Shown here: positions 34,803 through 43,617 of the stretch, in pieces
How positions within the stretch are numbered: position 1 is the stretch's first letter
Layout: each line of letters starts with the position of its first letter
Assembly (NCBI GenBank): GCA_963825075.1
Contig: CAWGRX010000003.1
Span: 52,251 to 116,250 of the forward strand
DNA: 64,000 nt
Direction of reading: 5' to 3'
Source: CAWAVN01 sp963825075
GTDB taxonomy: Bacteria; Planctomycetota; Planctomycetia; Planctomycetales; Planctomycetaceae
Position numbers and translations under genes: made by a program
Notes under the pieces: model-generated
Databases searched by the model: none
Told to the model about the DNA's origin: nothing
Seen by the model: only the letters and a program-made list of their open reading frames with translations

Positions 34803-36191
34803 ATGCTCTCGCTTTATGACAATCGCCAATGCGGTCGCCGGGAGTTTTTGCGGATCGGCGGGCTGGGGTTGGGCGGGTTGTCTCTTGCGGATTTGATATC
34901 GGCCAAGGCGAATGCGGCGGTGGGGAACGCGGTGCGGGATAAGTCGGTCATCTTTCTGTTCATGCACGGCGGGCCGAGCCAGACGGAAACCTTCGATCCC
35001 AAAATGACCGCACCGTCCGGCGTCAGAAGCGCCACGGGCGAAGTGCAAACCTCGCTGCCGGGCGTGACCTTCGGCGGCACGTTTGAAAAGCTGGCCCCCT
35101 TCGCGGACCGGTTGGCGATTGTGCGGTCTTACATCACCGGCGACGGCCGGCACGACATCAAACCCATCGTCAGCAAGGCGTCGGCCGATGCCAACTTGGG
35201 GTCTCTCTATTCCCGGATCGTCGGCCAGAATCGGCCCGGCAGCGGCATGCCCACGAACGTCGCCCTCTTCCCGCAAGCCGTCGATCCGGACGCCATGCCC
35301 GCGGTCAAGCAGTTCGGGAATTTTGAATCCACTGGAATTGTCGGCAATGCGTTTGCTCCGTTTGCCCCCGGCAGCGGCGGGACGTTTCAAGAGAACATGA
35401 AACTCGCCATCCCGCTGCCCCGCCTGGATGATCGGCGATTGCTGCTGTCCGAGTTGGATCGGTTTCGTTCCGGAGCTGATGCGAGCGGACTTTTAGATGG
35501 GATGGATCACATTCGCCAGCAGGCGTTCGAGACGATCTTGGGCGGCGTGGCGAATGCGTTCGATCTTACGCAGGAAGATCCCAAAACCCTCGCCCGCTAC
35601 GACACCGCTCCGCTCATTAACCCCGAACACATTTCCCAGAAGTGGAACAACTACAAACGCTATCAAGACAACGTGAAGACGCTGGGCAAATTGCTCCTCT
35701 TGGCCCGGCGGCTGTGCGAAGCGGGCTGCGGGTTTGTGACGGTGACCACGAACTTCGTGTGGGACATGCACGCCGACCAAAACAACGCCACGATGGAAGA
35801 AGGCATGCGCTACGTGGGCCGGCCCTTCGACCATGCGGTCTCGGCGTTCTTGGAAGATGTGGAAAACCGCGGCCTCGGCGAAAAAATTCTTTTGGTGTGC
35901 TCCGGCGAAATGGGCCGGACTCCTAAGATCAACAAACGAGGCGGCCGGGATCATTGGGGCAACCTCGCCCCCTTGTTGTTGGCGGGCGGGGGCCTCAACA
36001 TGGGCCAAGTCATCGGCCAATCCACCCGCGACGTGGCCGAGCCTCTCTCGACGCCTTATCGCATTCCCGACCTGATCGCCACCATCATGCACACCCTGTT
36101 CGACCTGGGCGAACTCCGCCTGCAGCGCGGCATCCCCAACGACATCGCCCGCGCGATCACCTCGGGCGAACCGATCCCGGGCTTGGTTTGA
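34803..36191 (+). CDS. DUF1501 family Tat-exported protein
   Basis: A 462-residue protein of the DUF1501 family, related to the alkaline phosphatase/sulfatase fold and abundant in planctomycetes. The ATG at 34803 places the twin-arginine signal 'GRREFLRIGGLGLGGLSLAD' at residues 8-28. 'FLFMHGGPSQTETFDPK', 'RSYITGDGRHDIKPIV' and 'CSGEMGRTPKINKRGGRDHW' are family signatures, the last two holding candidate metal ligands. DUF1501 genes are often paired with DUF1549/DUF1553 genes, but no partner is present here. Confidence 0.88.
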   Translation: MLSLYDNRQCGRREFLRIGGLGLGGLSLADLISAKANAAVGNAVRDKSVIFLFMHGGPSQTETFDPKMTAPSGVRSATGEVQTSLPGVTFGGTFEKLAPFADRLAIVRSYITGDGRHDIKPIVSKASADANLGSLYSRIVGQNRPGSGMPTNVALFPQAVDPDAMPAVKQFGNFESTGIVGNAFAPFAPGSGGTFQENMKLAIPLPRLDDRRLLLSELDRFRSGADASGLLDGMDHIRQQAFETILGGVANAFDLTQEDPKTLARYDTAPLINPEHISQKWNNYKRYQDNVKTLGKLLLLARRLCEAGCGFVTVTTNFVWDMHADQNNATMEEGMRYVGRPFDHAVSAFLEDVENRGLGEKILLVCSGEMGRTPKINKRGGRDHWGNLAPLLLAGGGLNMGQVIGQSTRDVAEPLSTPYRIPDLIATIMHTLFDLGELRLQRGIPNDIARAITSGEPIPGLV

Positions 36192-36577
36192 ACTAACTGG
36201 GTTGGTGTAAGAGTCTATCTGGAATCCAAGTCTTGTTATTTAACGGCTTACGGCGATTTCACCCAATTTAACACGTGAGCCTTGGCCTTTGTTTCTAGGC
36301 GTTTTGCCGCTGTGTCAACTTGGGTAAGGAGCTGAAACTGACTATTGCGTAATATCTTAGTTTTCGGACAGACTGTAGGATGCCTTGATCAGCTTTCCTG
36401 ATGGATGGCTTGAGTAAGCCGCCACTTGTCACAACGAGTGATACTTGAATTAGGAAATTCCTCCCGCCCACGGCAGAATAATCATTGTATGAACACAGAT
36501 TCTCTGTAGACTGAGTTTTGAGGGAGGATGTCAATTTTTGGCGTGATCGTTGTTGAGCGAATGTGGATTTCAATTTA
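36192..36577. other. gap of 386 bases, nothing recognised
   Basis: More A/T-rich than its surroundings. I see no gene, no palindromic repeat of the local families and no clear promoter. It must hold the promoter of the kinase gene. Confidence 0.4.
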
Positions 36578-38308
36578 ATGGACACTCGCAGCAAAAACAC
36601 CAATGCCAAAAACCCGCCGGGGACGGACGACAGTCTAGAATCCACGGTCTCCCATCATACCCCAATCAGCACGAATGACAATCTTTTGTCCGGATCTGAT
36701 TATTGTCACACGGGCGTCGAAACCATTCCCGAACGGTATCGCTTGGTTCAACGGTTGGGAACGGGGGGATATGGAGAAGTGTGGCAAGCAAGAGACGAGG
36801 TTTTAGAACGCGACGTCGCTGTGAAGATTCCACGTCCAGAACGCAAGTGGCCGATTCAGCTGGTCGATCAGTTCCTGAATGAAGCGCGCACTTTGGCGAA
36901 ACTACAGCATCCAAACATCCTAATGATTTTTGATTTTGGTGTTCAAAAAGGTGGATGTTTCGTTGTGTCGCAATTGGCGAGTCCCCAAACCCTGGCCGGT
37001 CGATTTTCCCAGGAAACGATTTCTCTGGAAAGTGGGGTGTCCATCGTTCAAAAAGTGGCTCTTGGATTGCACCACGCTCACCTCAATGACATCGTACATC
37101 GGGATATTAAGCCGGCCAACATTTTTTTCGACCAGAACGACGAGCCGATGCTCGGAGATTTTGGGCTTGCCATTCAGGAATGCGATCAACTGAGTGAGCG
37201 GCCTGCCATTCTGGGGACTTACAAATACATGTCTCCCGAGCAGGCCAAAGGTCAAAGCCATATGGTTGACGGGCGGTCCGACATTTTCAGCTTAGGCGTT
37301 GTGCTTTACGAATTGCTCGTCGGTCGGGTTCCCTTTCTTGGTCACAGTCCAGAGGAATACCTCGATCAGGTCTGCGAGCGCGAACCACGGCCGTTGCGGA
37401 CCATCGATGATGCCGTTCCTCCCGAACTTGAGCGGATCTGTCTGAAATGCTTACGGCGCGATCCCGCGGAGCGTTATACGTCGGCACGAGATCTTTCCGA
37501 TGATCTGAACTGGTTTCTCGACGCGTTGGCTGAGCCAAACTCGAAGAAACGGCAAGACGCGAAATTGTCACGGCGGAGCGTTCTCTCGAAATATGGATGG
37601 CCCGCATCGCTCGGCCTGTTGACTGCCGCAGCCTGGCATGTTTGGGTCAAGTCCCCGCAAAAATCCAGCCCTAAGCCGTTTGGGCCGTCAAAGCGACCGA
37701 ATGACGCATTTGCAGGAATACCAAAGCTCAAAGTGCGTGAAATTGAGTGGGCTCGAAAAAACGCCGTTTCCTGGGACGTCGTCGAAACAAATAACGCATT
37801 GCGAGTATTCTCTGACGATGTCGCTCTGATCTCCTTTGGCGAATATACCGGGGGAAGCTCGGATTTTTCGGTGGCGATTCATCAACAAGGTTGGCAAGGC
37901 GGATTGGGGTTGTTCTTCGGCTGCCAGAATGGTTCCGATGATTTCCTTAAATGCCATACAATCGAAATTGAGAAAACGGATTCCCGAAACTATCAGATCG
38001 TCGCTAAAAGCTTGGTTCTACCCTTGGAAAGAGATTCTCAGCGTGAAATCAGCACGCTGGCGGTTCACCCCCTCAAGCCGCTCGGCTCAAAGCCGTGCGC
38101 ATTTCAACTCCGGTTCGAAGGCCGCGATTTAACGCACTTGGCAGTTCATCGGACAGATCAATCAGCCCTTCTTCAACGGTGGCGGTTCGTTCTGGAAAGG
38201 GTAGGGAGGCGTTCCGATTCCACGGGGGGGTTCGGCATCGTTTGCCATTCCACCTCACTCTCGGTTTCTAAACCAATCATTGACGGCAAAGAACGGCAAT
38301 TTGTTTGA
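36578..38308 (+). CDS. membrane-anchored Ser/Thr protein kinase
   Basis: A Hanks-type kinase that would phosphorylate proteins and sense something outside the cell. Residues about 50-315 are the kinase: G-loop 'LGTGGYGEVWQAR', Lys in 'VAVKIPR', catalytic 'VHRDIKPANIFF', 'GDFGLA' and 'GTYKYMSPEQAKG'. One membrane segment follows near 345-360 ('GLLTAAAWHVWV'). The remaining 215 residues are presumably extracytoplasmic, with beta-rich sequence ('GLGLFFGCQNGSDDF') of no known family. I took the ATG at 36578; a GTG at 36563 is equally possible. Confidence 0.9.
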   Translation: MDTRSKNTNAKNPPGTDDSLESTVSHHTPISTNDNLLSGSDYCHTGVETIPERYRLVQRLGTGGYGEVWQARDEVLERDVAVKIPRPERKWPIQLVDQFLNEARTLAKLQHPNILMIFDFGVQKGGCFVVSQLASPQTLAGRFSQETISLESGVSIVQKVALGLHHAHLNDIVHRDIKPANIFFDQNDEPMLGDFGLAIQECDQLSERPAILGTYKYMSPEQAKGQSHMVDGRSDIFSLGVVLYELLVGRVPFLGHSPEEYLDQVCEREPRPLRTIDDAVPPELERICLKCLRRDPAERYTSARDLSDDLNWFLDALAEPNSKKRQDAKLSRRSVLSKYGWPASLGLLTAAAWHVWVKSPQKSSPKPFGPSKRPNDAFAGIPKLKVREIEWARKNAVSWDVVETNNALRVFSDDVALISFGEYTGGSSDFSVAIHQQGWQGGLGLFFGCQNGSDDFLKCHTIEIEKTDSRNYQIVAKSLVLPLERDSQREISTLAVHPLKPLGSKPCAFQLRFEGRDLTHLAVHRTDQSALLQRWRFVLERVGRRSDSTGGFGIVCHSTSLSVSKPIIDGKERQFV

Positions 38309-38364
38309 ATCTTGGCCTGCGTCCGCCTCATGCACAGTGCGAAAAGGTGCAGGATGTGCGGAGA

Positions 38365-38593
38365 GTAACCGGTCACCCGCAAACTTCAGAACCCCTTATT
38401 ATCCCTTGATTTGGGCTGTTTCGTGCTTTTTCTGTCGCTATTAACCCGTTTGCAAAGTCAAGGCATTCACGGTAACTGTATCAACTCTCTGACAATTTGC
38501 TCATTAGGACCCATGAATTCAAGGGTTTTCAGCTGCAGCAAGATTTCCTAGTCCATGCTAAACCGCCCATTTTAGTTGCGGGTGACCGGTTAC
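38365..38593. repeat. 229-bp segment with perfect 18-bp inverted ends
   Basis: GTAACCGGTCACCCGCAA at 38365-38382 is matched exactly by its complement at 38576-38593. No target duplication is visible and there is no coding capacity inside. The ends start with GTAA, as IS66-family termini do, so a MITE of that type is one reading. Paired regulator sites upstream of the GT8 gene are another. It occupies most of the 343-base gap 38309-38651. Confidence 0.5.
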
Positions 38594-38651
38594 ACCCGGT
38601 TGTGCGCGGAAGTTTCAGTTTTCGGTTTTCAGCAAACGTGAGGAGCAAACA

Positions 38652-40319
38652 ATGAATCCCTTGGGCTGGACTGCGGTGGGTGTAGTGGGGGGGATAACTC
38701 TCACGATTGTCGTGCAATGGATCTTAAACATTTTCAAGCCGTATTACGTAGTCCAGAACCTCCAATATGATCGCAGTTCGCAAACATTTACGGGGCGAAT
38801 TCAAAATTCACCCTATCCGTTGCGAATTTATGCCTGGGTTTATGATGAAATTCTTACAGACGTTCCCGACGTTCCGCACGATGACGCCGACTTCCGAAAC
38901 TGGGGAGACGCTACGGGAGATGACAATTTCTCCTTTTCCAATACGGCTTGGCCCACAAGTGGAGACTGCCACGCGGTTTTGTGGTTAGTTATGCAAATTG
39001 ACCGGCAACCTTTGGCATTACCCGATCCTTATGGTTACGCCAGCCGAGCACCGCGCACTTCAATTGAGCACATGACACCTCAAAATGTCGTTGCGGAAAT
39101 TCCCAATAGGGATTCGTTGGACATAAGCTCCAGCCCAATGGACGCCACGGGTTCTGAAACGGTCATGCTTAAAAAAGGCGTCCAATCAGCGGAACAGAGA
39201 AAACATTCAACGGAAATCTGCTGGACTGGTCCCGGCGAATCCTCGCGTTCATTCTTTAAGCTGACGCTACGTGAATCGGGACCAGACGGGCGAACCGCGT
39301 CAAAGCTGGAGCAATTTGCTGAAGAAGAATGCATTGGCGTTTGGGAGAACGCTTCCTGGGATTTCGTGGGAGCCAATCGCCTCGAGGGGCAAAATGGCTT
39401 CTCACCCGGCCGCCGAAGCGATTCTGTCCATATCCGTCCAGTCCACGTATCACGCAAAGAACCAGCTATTGTTCTTTGTGGCGAAGAACTCCTTCCCGCC
39501 AACAACAAGCAAAACGGTGCCGTTCAAACCCCCTATTGCTTCGTGACAGTTCTTAACGAATCCTATGTTCCTGGTTTTCTGGCTCTTGTGAAGAGCTTGA
39601 AAAGGAATGCACGAATACCGTTCCGGTTCACTGTCATTTTGTTGGAAGAACTCGCGAAGCCGTCATACGAATCGATTCAAGCCTTGGGAATTGATGTGGA
39701 GTGCGTTCCCAAACACGAATTGGGAACTTTTCAGTTTGACCCCGCGCTCAACGCCACGGAATACCAAAAATACAACTACGATAAGATATTGATTTGGCTG
39801 CTGGATTCTCGTGAGACGATGTGCTTCCTCGATGCAGATTTGTTGTGTCTCAACTCGCTGGAAGGTATCGAGGAGTTTTCACCCATGTCCGTCGTTGGGG
39901 AAACAGGCTCTCTTGGGCTTCAGCCAGGTGAAGATGCAAATTATCGACTTCGCCATATGTATCCTTGGAATTCCGGGTTCATGGTGTTTCAGCCCGACCG
40001 AGACCTGTTTGAGGAGATTCAAGCATTTGCGCGAACCTATGTCAAACCGATCTGTTTGGCGGATCAAGTCATCCTTGTGGACTATTTTGGTTCGCAATCT
40101 CCCGATGCCATTCAATTCGTCGATGCGTATTGGAACATGGGCTGGTTGGTTGCTGAAATGTATCCGCAACTCTTCCGTTTGGAGCAAATTCGCTTACTAC
40201 ACTATTATGGGCTGCCGAAGCCCTGGATGAACCCCTCTCCCCGAAGCACCCTTCAAACAGCGTGGTCCGTTTGGAAGGAATACGATTCCATGCCCAGTTC
40301 GTTGTCTAGGTTGAAATGA
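38652..40319 (+). CDS. membrane protein with C-terminal GT8-like glycosyltransferase domain
   Basis: A 555-residue protein. The N-terminus has one membrane segment (about residues 7-26). Residues 30-290 are of no recognised family; the first part looks beta-rich. From about residue 292 a family-8 glycosyltransferase domain starts ('YCFVTVLNESYVPGFLALV'), with the DxD motif in 'CFLDADLLCLN' near 392 and the closing 'LLHYYGLPKPW' near 517 (the H-x-x-G-x-x-K-P motif that binds the sugar-nucleotide phosphate). It probably transfers a hexose from a UDP-sugar to an unknown acceptor. It has no glycan-synthesis neighbours. Confidence 0.8.
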   Translation: MNPLGWTAVGVVGGITLTIVVQWILNIFKPYYVVQNLQYDRSSQTFTGRIQNSPYPLRIYAWVYDEILTDVPDVPHDDADFRNWGDATGDDNFSFSNTAWPTSGDCHAVLWLVMQIDRQPLALPDPYGYASRAPRTSIEHMTPQNVVAEIPNRDSLDISSSPMDATGSETVMLKKGVQSAEQRKHSTEICWTGPGESSRSFFKLTLRESGPDGRTASKLEQFAEEECIGVWENASWDFVGANRLEGQNGFSPGRRSDSVHIRPVHVSRKEPAIVLCGEELLPANNKQNGAVQTPYCFVTVLNESYVPGFLALVKSLKRNARIPFRFTVILLEELAKPSYESIQALGIDVECVPKHELGTFQFDPALNATEYQKYNYDKILIWLLDSRETMCFLDADLLCLNSLEGIEEFSPMSVVGETGSLGLQPGEDANYRLRHMYPWNSGFMVFQPDRDLFEEIQAFARTYVKPICLADQVILVDYFGSQSPDAIQFVDAYWNMGWLVAEMYPQLFRLEQIRLLHYYGLPKPWMNPSPRSTLQTAWSVWKEYDSMPSSLSRLK

Positions 40320-40353
40320 TGAGAAAGTGGGGTCTCAACGGCGAAGCCAGAAA

Positions 40354-40959
40354 ATGATTGGGAATATCTCGGTGCAAGAACAAAAAGCCCGGTTGCGGGG
40401 AGAGGTGCTTTCGCAGCGGGAGGCTCAAACTGACAAGGACGCCCTTTCGCGGAGAATTTTGGAGCGAGTGTTTTCGCTGCCATCGTATCAGGCGGCGGGG
40501 ACGGTCTTGTTTTATGTGGATGTTCGCAACGAAGTGCAAACAGGGTGGGTATTGTCCGAAGTTTTGGCGGCGGACAAACGGCTCGTGGTGCCGTTTTGCG
40601 TAGATCGGGAATTGGAGTTATTTTGGCTCCAGGATCTGAAGGAACTCGCGAAGGGACGGTTTGGGATTTTGGAACCCAAACCGGAATTGCGGACGTTGCC
40701 GGATCGCAGGATTTCGCCGGAGGAATTGGATTTTCTCGTCGTGCCGGGGGTGGCGTTTGATCGGCATGGTGGACGGATGGGGCACGGTTTCGGGTTTTAT
40801 GACCATTTATTGTCCCAAATCCCGCCGGGCGTTCCTAAAATCGGGTTGGGGTTCGAGTGCCAAATGCTCCCCCGCGTGCCGACCGAACCCCATGATGTGC
40901 CTTTGGATACGATTGTTACGGAGGCTGCGGTCTATTCAAGCGGCACCGCGCCATGTTAA
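40354..40959 (+). CDS. 5-formyltetrahydrofolate cyclo-ligase
   Basis: This ATP-dependent enzyme converts 5-formyl-THF to 5,10-methenyl-THF (EC 6.3.3.2). From ATG 40354 it has 202 residues; a GTG at 40327 is an alternative. The N-terminal Arg/Lys region 'QEQKARLRGEVLSQREA' binds ATP phosphates. 'LDFLVVPGVAFDRHGGRMGHG' followed by 'GFGFYDHLL' is the family signature. It starts 35 bases after the GT8 gene on the same strand. Confidence 0.9.
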   Translation: MIGNISVQEQKARLRGEVLSQREAQTDKDALSRRILERVFSLPSYQAAGTVLFYVDVRNEVQTGWVLSEVLAADKRLVVPFCVDRELELFWLQDLKELAKGRFGILEPKPELRTLPDRRISPEELDFLVVPGVAFDRHGGRMGHGFGFYDHLLSQIPPGVPKIGLGFECQMLPRVPTEPHDVPLDTIVTEAAVYSSGTAPC

Positions 40960-41054
40960 AACGGGGAAAATAGAGAAAACGGAAAAAACTCATTGTACAA
41001 TGGCGGGCCGGGACTCTACCATAAGATGGCCGGGAGCCTCATCATCTCAATAAT

Positions 41055-41236
41055 GTCGTTCGCGAAATAACTGAGCGGAATGGCGCTAGCCACCGGTTGG
41101 TGGAACAACGAAAACCGTCGGCTAGCGCCTTGCCGCTCAGAAAGGGTCGTTCGCGAAATAACTGAGCGGAATGGCGCTAGCCACCGGTTGGTGGAACAAC
41201 GAAAACCGGCGGCTAGCGCCGTGCCGCTCACAACGG
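41055..41236. repeat. two tandem 91-bp GGCGCTAGCC palindromes
   Basis: GTCGTTCGCGAAATAACTG begins each unit (41055 and 41146). Each unit then has GAGCGGAATGGCGCTAGCC, a short loop with GGTTGGTGGAACAACG, and the complementary arm ending GCCGCTCA. The two are nearly identical, which indicates a recent tandem duplication. They fill most of the 317-base gap before the HEAT gene. Single copies are at 11833 and 13011. Confidence 0.75.
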
Positions 41237-41276
41237 GATGACAAACTGGAGAAGTTGAAAGGCGGGAGTTGAACGC

Positions 41277-43514
41277 ATGCGGAAGTTCTCGGAGAGATTT
41301 TCTCTGTGGGCCATCGCCATTTTGGGCGTGTTGGCCGGAGCGGACAGCGTTTCGGCCCAGCCAGCCGCTCCAATGCCGATGCAAGAAGAATCTCCACTGT
41401 TGATCGAGCCGGAAAGCCCGGAGGAAGCGATTGAAGCGGCGGTGTTGATGCAGCGTCTCGCGCGGCCGGGACTCGCCAAGCGGTACATCACGCAGTTTTT
41501 GAACGCCAATCCCGATGAAGCCACGCTTTTAAAGATCCGGGACAAATACGGCCCGGCGATTTTTTTGAAGATGGCGACCGACCGCGATTTGCAGCCGGAA
41601 TCCAAAACTCTGTATGACAAAATCACCGAGGCGTTTCGCAAGCGGGCGGCAAGCCCCGAGCGAATTGCCAAGCTGATTCAGGATCTTTCGGGCGGCCCGC
41701 GGGAACGGGCGGTCGCCATCTCTTCGCTGAGAAGTGCCGGTCCCGTGGTCGTGCCGACCATGCTCCAACAGGCGGGGGCGGCGAAGGCGGGCCAGCGCAC
41801 GGCGATCATCCTGGGTCTGGTGCAGATGGGCCGGCAAGTCATTCCGCCGCTCTTGGGCGCTTTGGAAAGCCCCAACAACGAAATTCGCGCCGCGGCCATT
41901 GAGGTCTTGGGCTATGTGGGAACTAAAGACGTCGTGCCTTACCTATGGCGGTCGGCGTTTGGTCCCAACGAACGCCCCGATGTCAGCGAAACCGCGCGGC
42001 AGGCATTGACGAGGCTGCTAAAACCCGAAGGCCGGCGGACCATTCAAATTACTCCCTTCGGTGCGCCGGCCCGGCTCAAACAGGCCGCTTTGGAGCATTT
42101 TCGATACGCCTACCCTTGGCTTTTGAAAGAAGGCCAGGAGACGGTCGCGATTTGGACCTGGGACCCGCAAAACCAAACCGTCGCGCAGACGGAAATGACG
42201 CCCAAGGCGGCTTCGCTGTACCGCGGCGCCGAACTGGCCCGCGATGCCCTGGCCCTCTCGCCGGAAGACGAAGAAATCCAGGCCCTGTTTCTGGGCTTCG
42301 CCCTCGCGAACTCTCTCGAACGAGCGGGCTGGAATGCCCCCTTGCCGACGGGACGGGGCACGGCGCTCCAGTTGGCACTTCAAAGCGGAGCCGAGTTGGT
42401 TTCGGACACGCTCCATCTGGCGATTGAGAATGGCAATGTGCTCGCCGCCGTCGCCAGTCTGCAAGCGCTCTCGCAAATCGCCTCGCGAACGCAGCTTTAC
42501 GGGACGAGCGCCGACCGCTCGCCGATTCTCGCGGCTTTGAATTATCCCGATCCGCGCGTGCAGTTTGCCGCGGCCGTTACGGTATTGCAGCTCGATCCCG
42601 ATCGCGAATTCTCCGGATCCGGCCGCGTGGCGGAAATCCTCACGCGGGCATTGGGCGATAGCGGCGGACCGGCGGTCTTAGTGATCGACCCCAACCCCGA
42701 GCGCGCGAACAACGTGGCGGGCATGTTTCAACAATTGAAATATCGCGGCCAGCCGATCACCCGCCTGACGGGGCAACAGGGATTCCACGCCGCCGTCCAG
42801 CGGAACGATGTGGAACTCGTGGCCATTCAAGCCAACGTCACCGGGTGGGATCTCTCGCAGACCTTGGCGAACTTCCGGGCCGACGCCCGCACCGCGAGTT
42901 TGCCGATTTTGATTTACGGTCCGGATTGGGCCGAAGCCGGCGTGCAAGGGATCCTGAAGCGCACGCCGCTCACCGGGTTTTTCGTGGAATCTGTGACGCT
43001 GGATTATTTCCGCGAGCAGGTCGAGCCGTTCTTGAACGGCCTGAAATCGGAACCGTTGAGCGCGGAAGAACGGGCCGCCCAAGCCTCGGCAGCGGCGTAT
43101 TGGTTCGCGCATATCGCTAGCAGCCACCGCACTGACATTTTTGACATCACCCCGGCCGAACAGGCATTGAGCGAATCCATCGAGAACCCGGACATCGCCG
43201 GCAATGCGATCCAAGCCCTGGCCGCGATTCCCACCAAGACGGTCCAGCGCCGCCTGGAAGCGGTCGCGGTCAATGCGGTTTATCCGATCCCGTTTCGCGA
43301 ATTGGCCGCGATCCAATTGGCTTTCCACATCCAACGCCACGGGATGCTCTTGACCTCCGACCAGGTCCGCGAAGTCCGAGCCGCGGTCATCTCGGCCGAC
43401 AACTCGCAACTCGCCTCCGCCCTGGCTTCGGTCGTCGGTTCGTTCAAACCCACGCCCCGCACCGTGGGCACGAGGCTGCAACAATTCCCCATCCAAAGCC
43501 CGCTCGCGAAGTAA
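41277..43514 (+). CDS. secreted HEAT-like repeat protein with degenerate receiver-like domain
   Basis: A 745-residue exported protein. The signal peptide spans residues 1-27 ('LWAIAILGVLAGADSVSAQ'). HEAT-like helical pairs cover roughly 110-260 ('AVAISSLRSAGPVVVPTM', 'EIRAAAIEVLGYVGTKDVVPYL') and recur around 380-440. Residues about 465-580 look like a response-regulator receiver fold ('AVLVIDPNPERANNVAGMF' ... 'ASLPILIYGPDW'). The phosphoacceptor Asp is not at the expected place ('LVAIQANVTGWD'). Export plus loss of the Asp suggests a structural role. Helical repeats close the protein. The function is unknown. Confidence 0.75.
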   Translation: MRKFSERFSLWAIAILGVLAGADSVSAQPAAPMPMQEESPLLIEPESPEEAIEAAVLMQRLARPGLAKRYITQFLNANPDEATLLKIRDKYGPAIFLKMATDRDLQPESKTLYDKITEAFRKRAASPERIAKLIQDLSGGPRERAVAISSLRSAGPVVVPTMLQQAGAAKAGQRTAIILGLVQMGRQVIPPLLGALESPNNEIRAAAIEVLGYVGTKDVVPYLWRSAFGPNERPDVSETARQALTRLLKPEGRRTIQITPFGAPARLKQAALEHFRYAYPWLLKEGQETVAIWTWDPQNQTVAQTEMTPKAASLYRGAELARDALALSPEDEEIQALFLGFALANSLERAGWNAPLPTGRGTALQLALQSGAELVSDTLHLAIENGNVLAAVASLQALSQIASRTQLYGTSADRSPILAALNYPDPRVQFAAAVTVLQLDPDREFSGSGRVAEILTRALGDSGGPAVLVIDPNPERANNVAGMFQQLKYRGQPITRLTGQQGFHAAVQRNDVELVAIQANVTGWDLSQTLANFRADARTASLPILIYGPDWAEAGVQGILKRTPLTGFFVESVTLDYFREQVEPFLNGLKSEPLSAEERAAQASAAAYWFAHIASSHRTDIFDITPAEQALSESIENPDIAGNAIQALAAIPTKTVQRRLEAVAVNAVYPIPFRELAAIQLAFHIQRHGMLLTSDQVREVRAAVISADNSQLASALASVVGSFKPTPRTVGTRLQQFPIQSPLAK

Positions 43515-43520
43515 CCGCTA

Positions 43521-43604
43521 GAGCCGCGCACGAAGTAAGCGGAATGGACGCATAACTGGTCCGCTTACATCGTATAAATGGTCCCCTTACATCGTGCGCG
43601 GCTC
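43521..43604. repeat. GCGCACGAAGTAAGCGG inverted repeat (copy 3)
   Basis: GAGCCGCGCACGAAGTAAG at one end and ACATCGTGCGCGGCTCC at the other, with two internal CCGCTTACATCGT-like units. It lies between convergent genes and could form a terminator-like hairpin. Confidence 0.6.
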
Positions 43605-43617
43605 CTTTGGCGTTTCT

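Noticed and set aside
41055..41236. CRISPR-like array
   Set aside because: There are only two long palindromic units with no unique spacers between them and no cas genes. It is a REP-type tandem copy.
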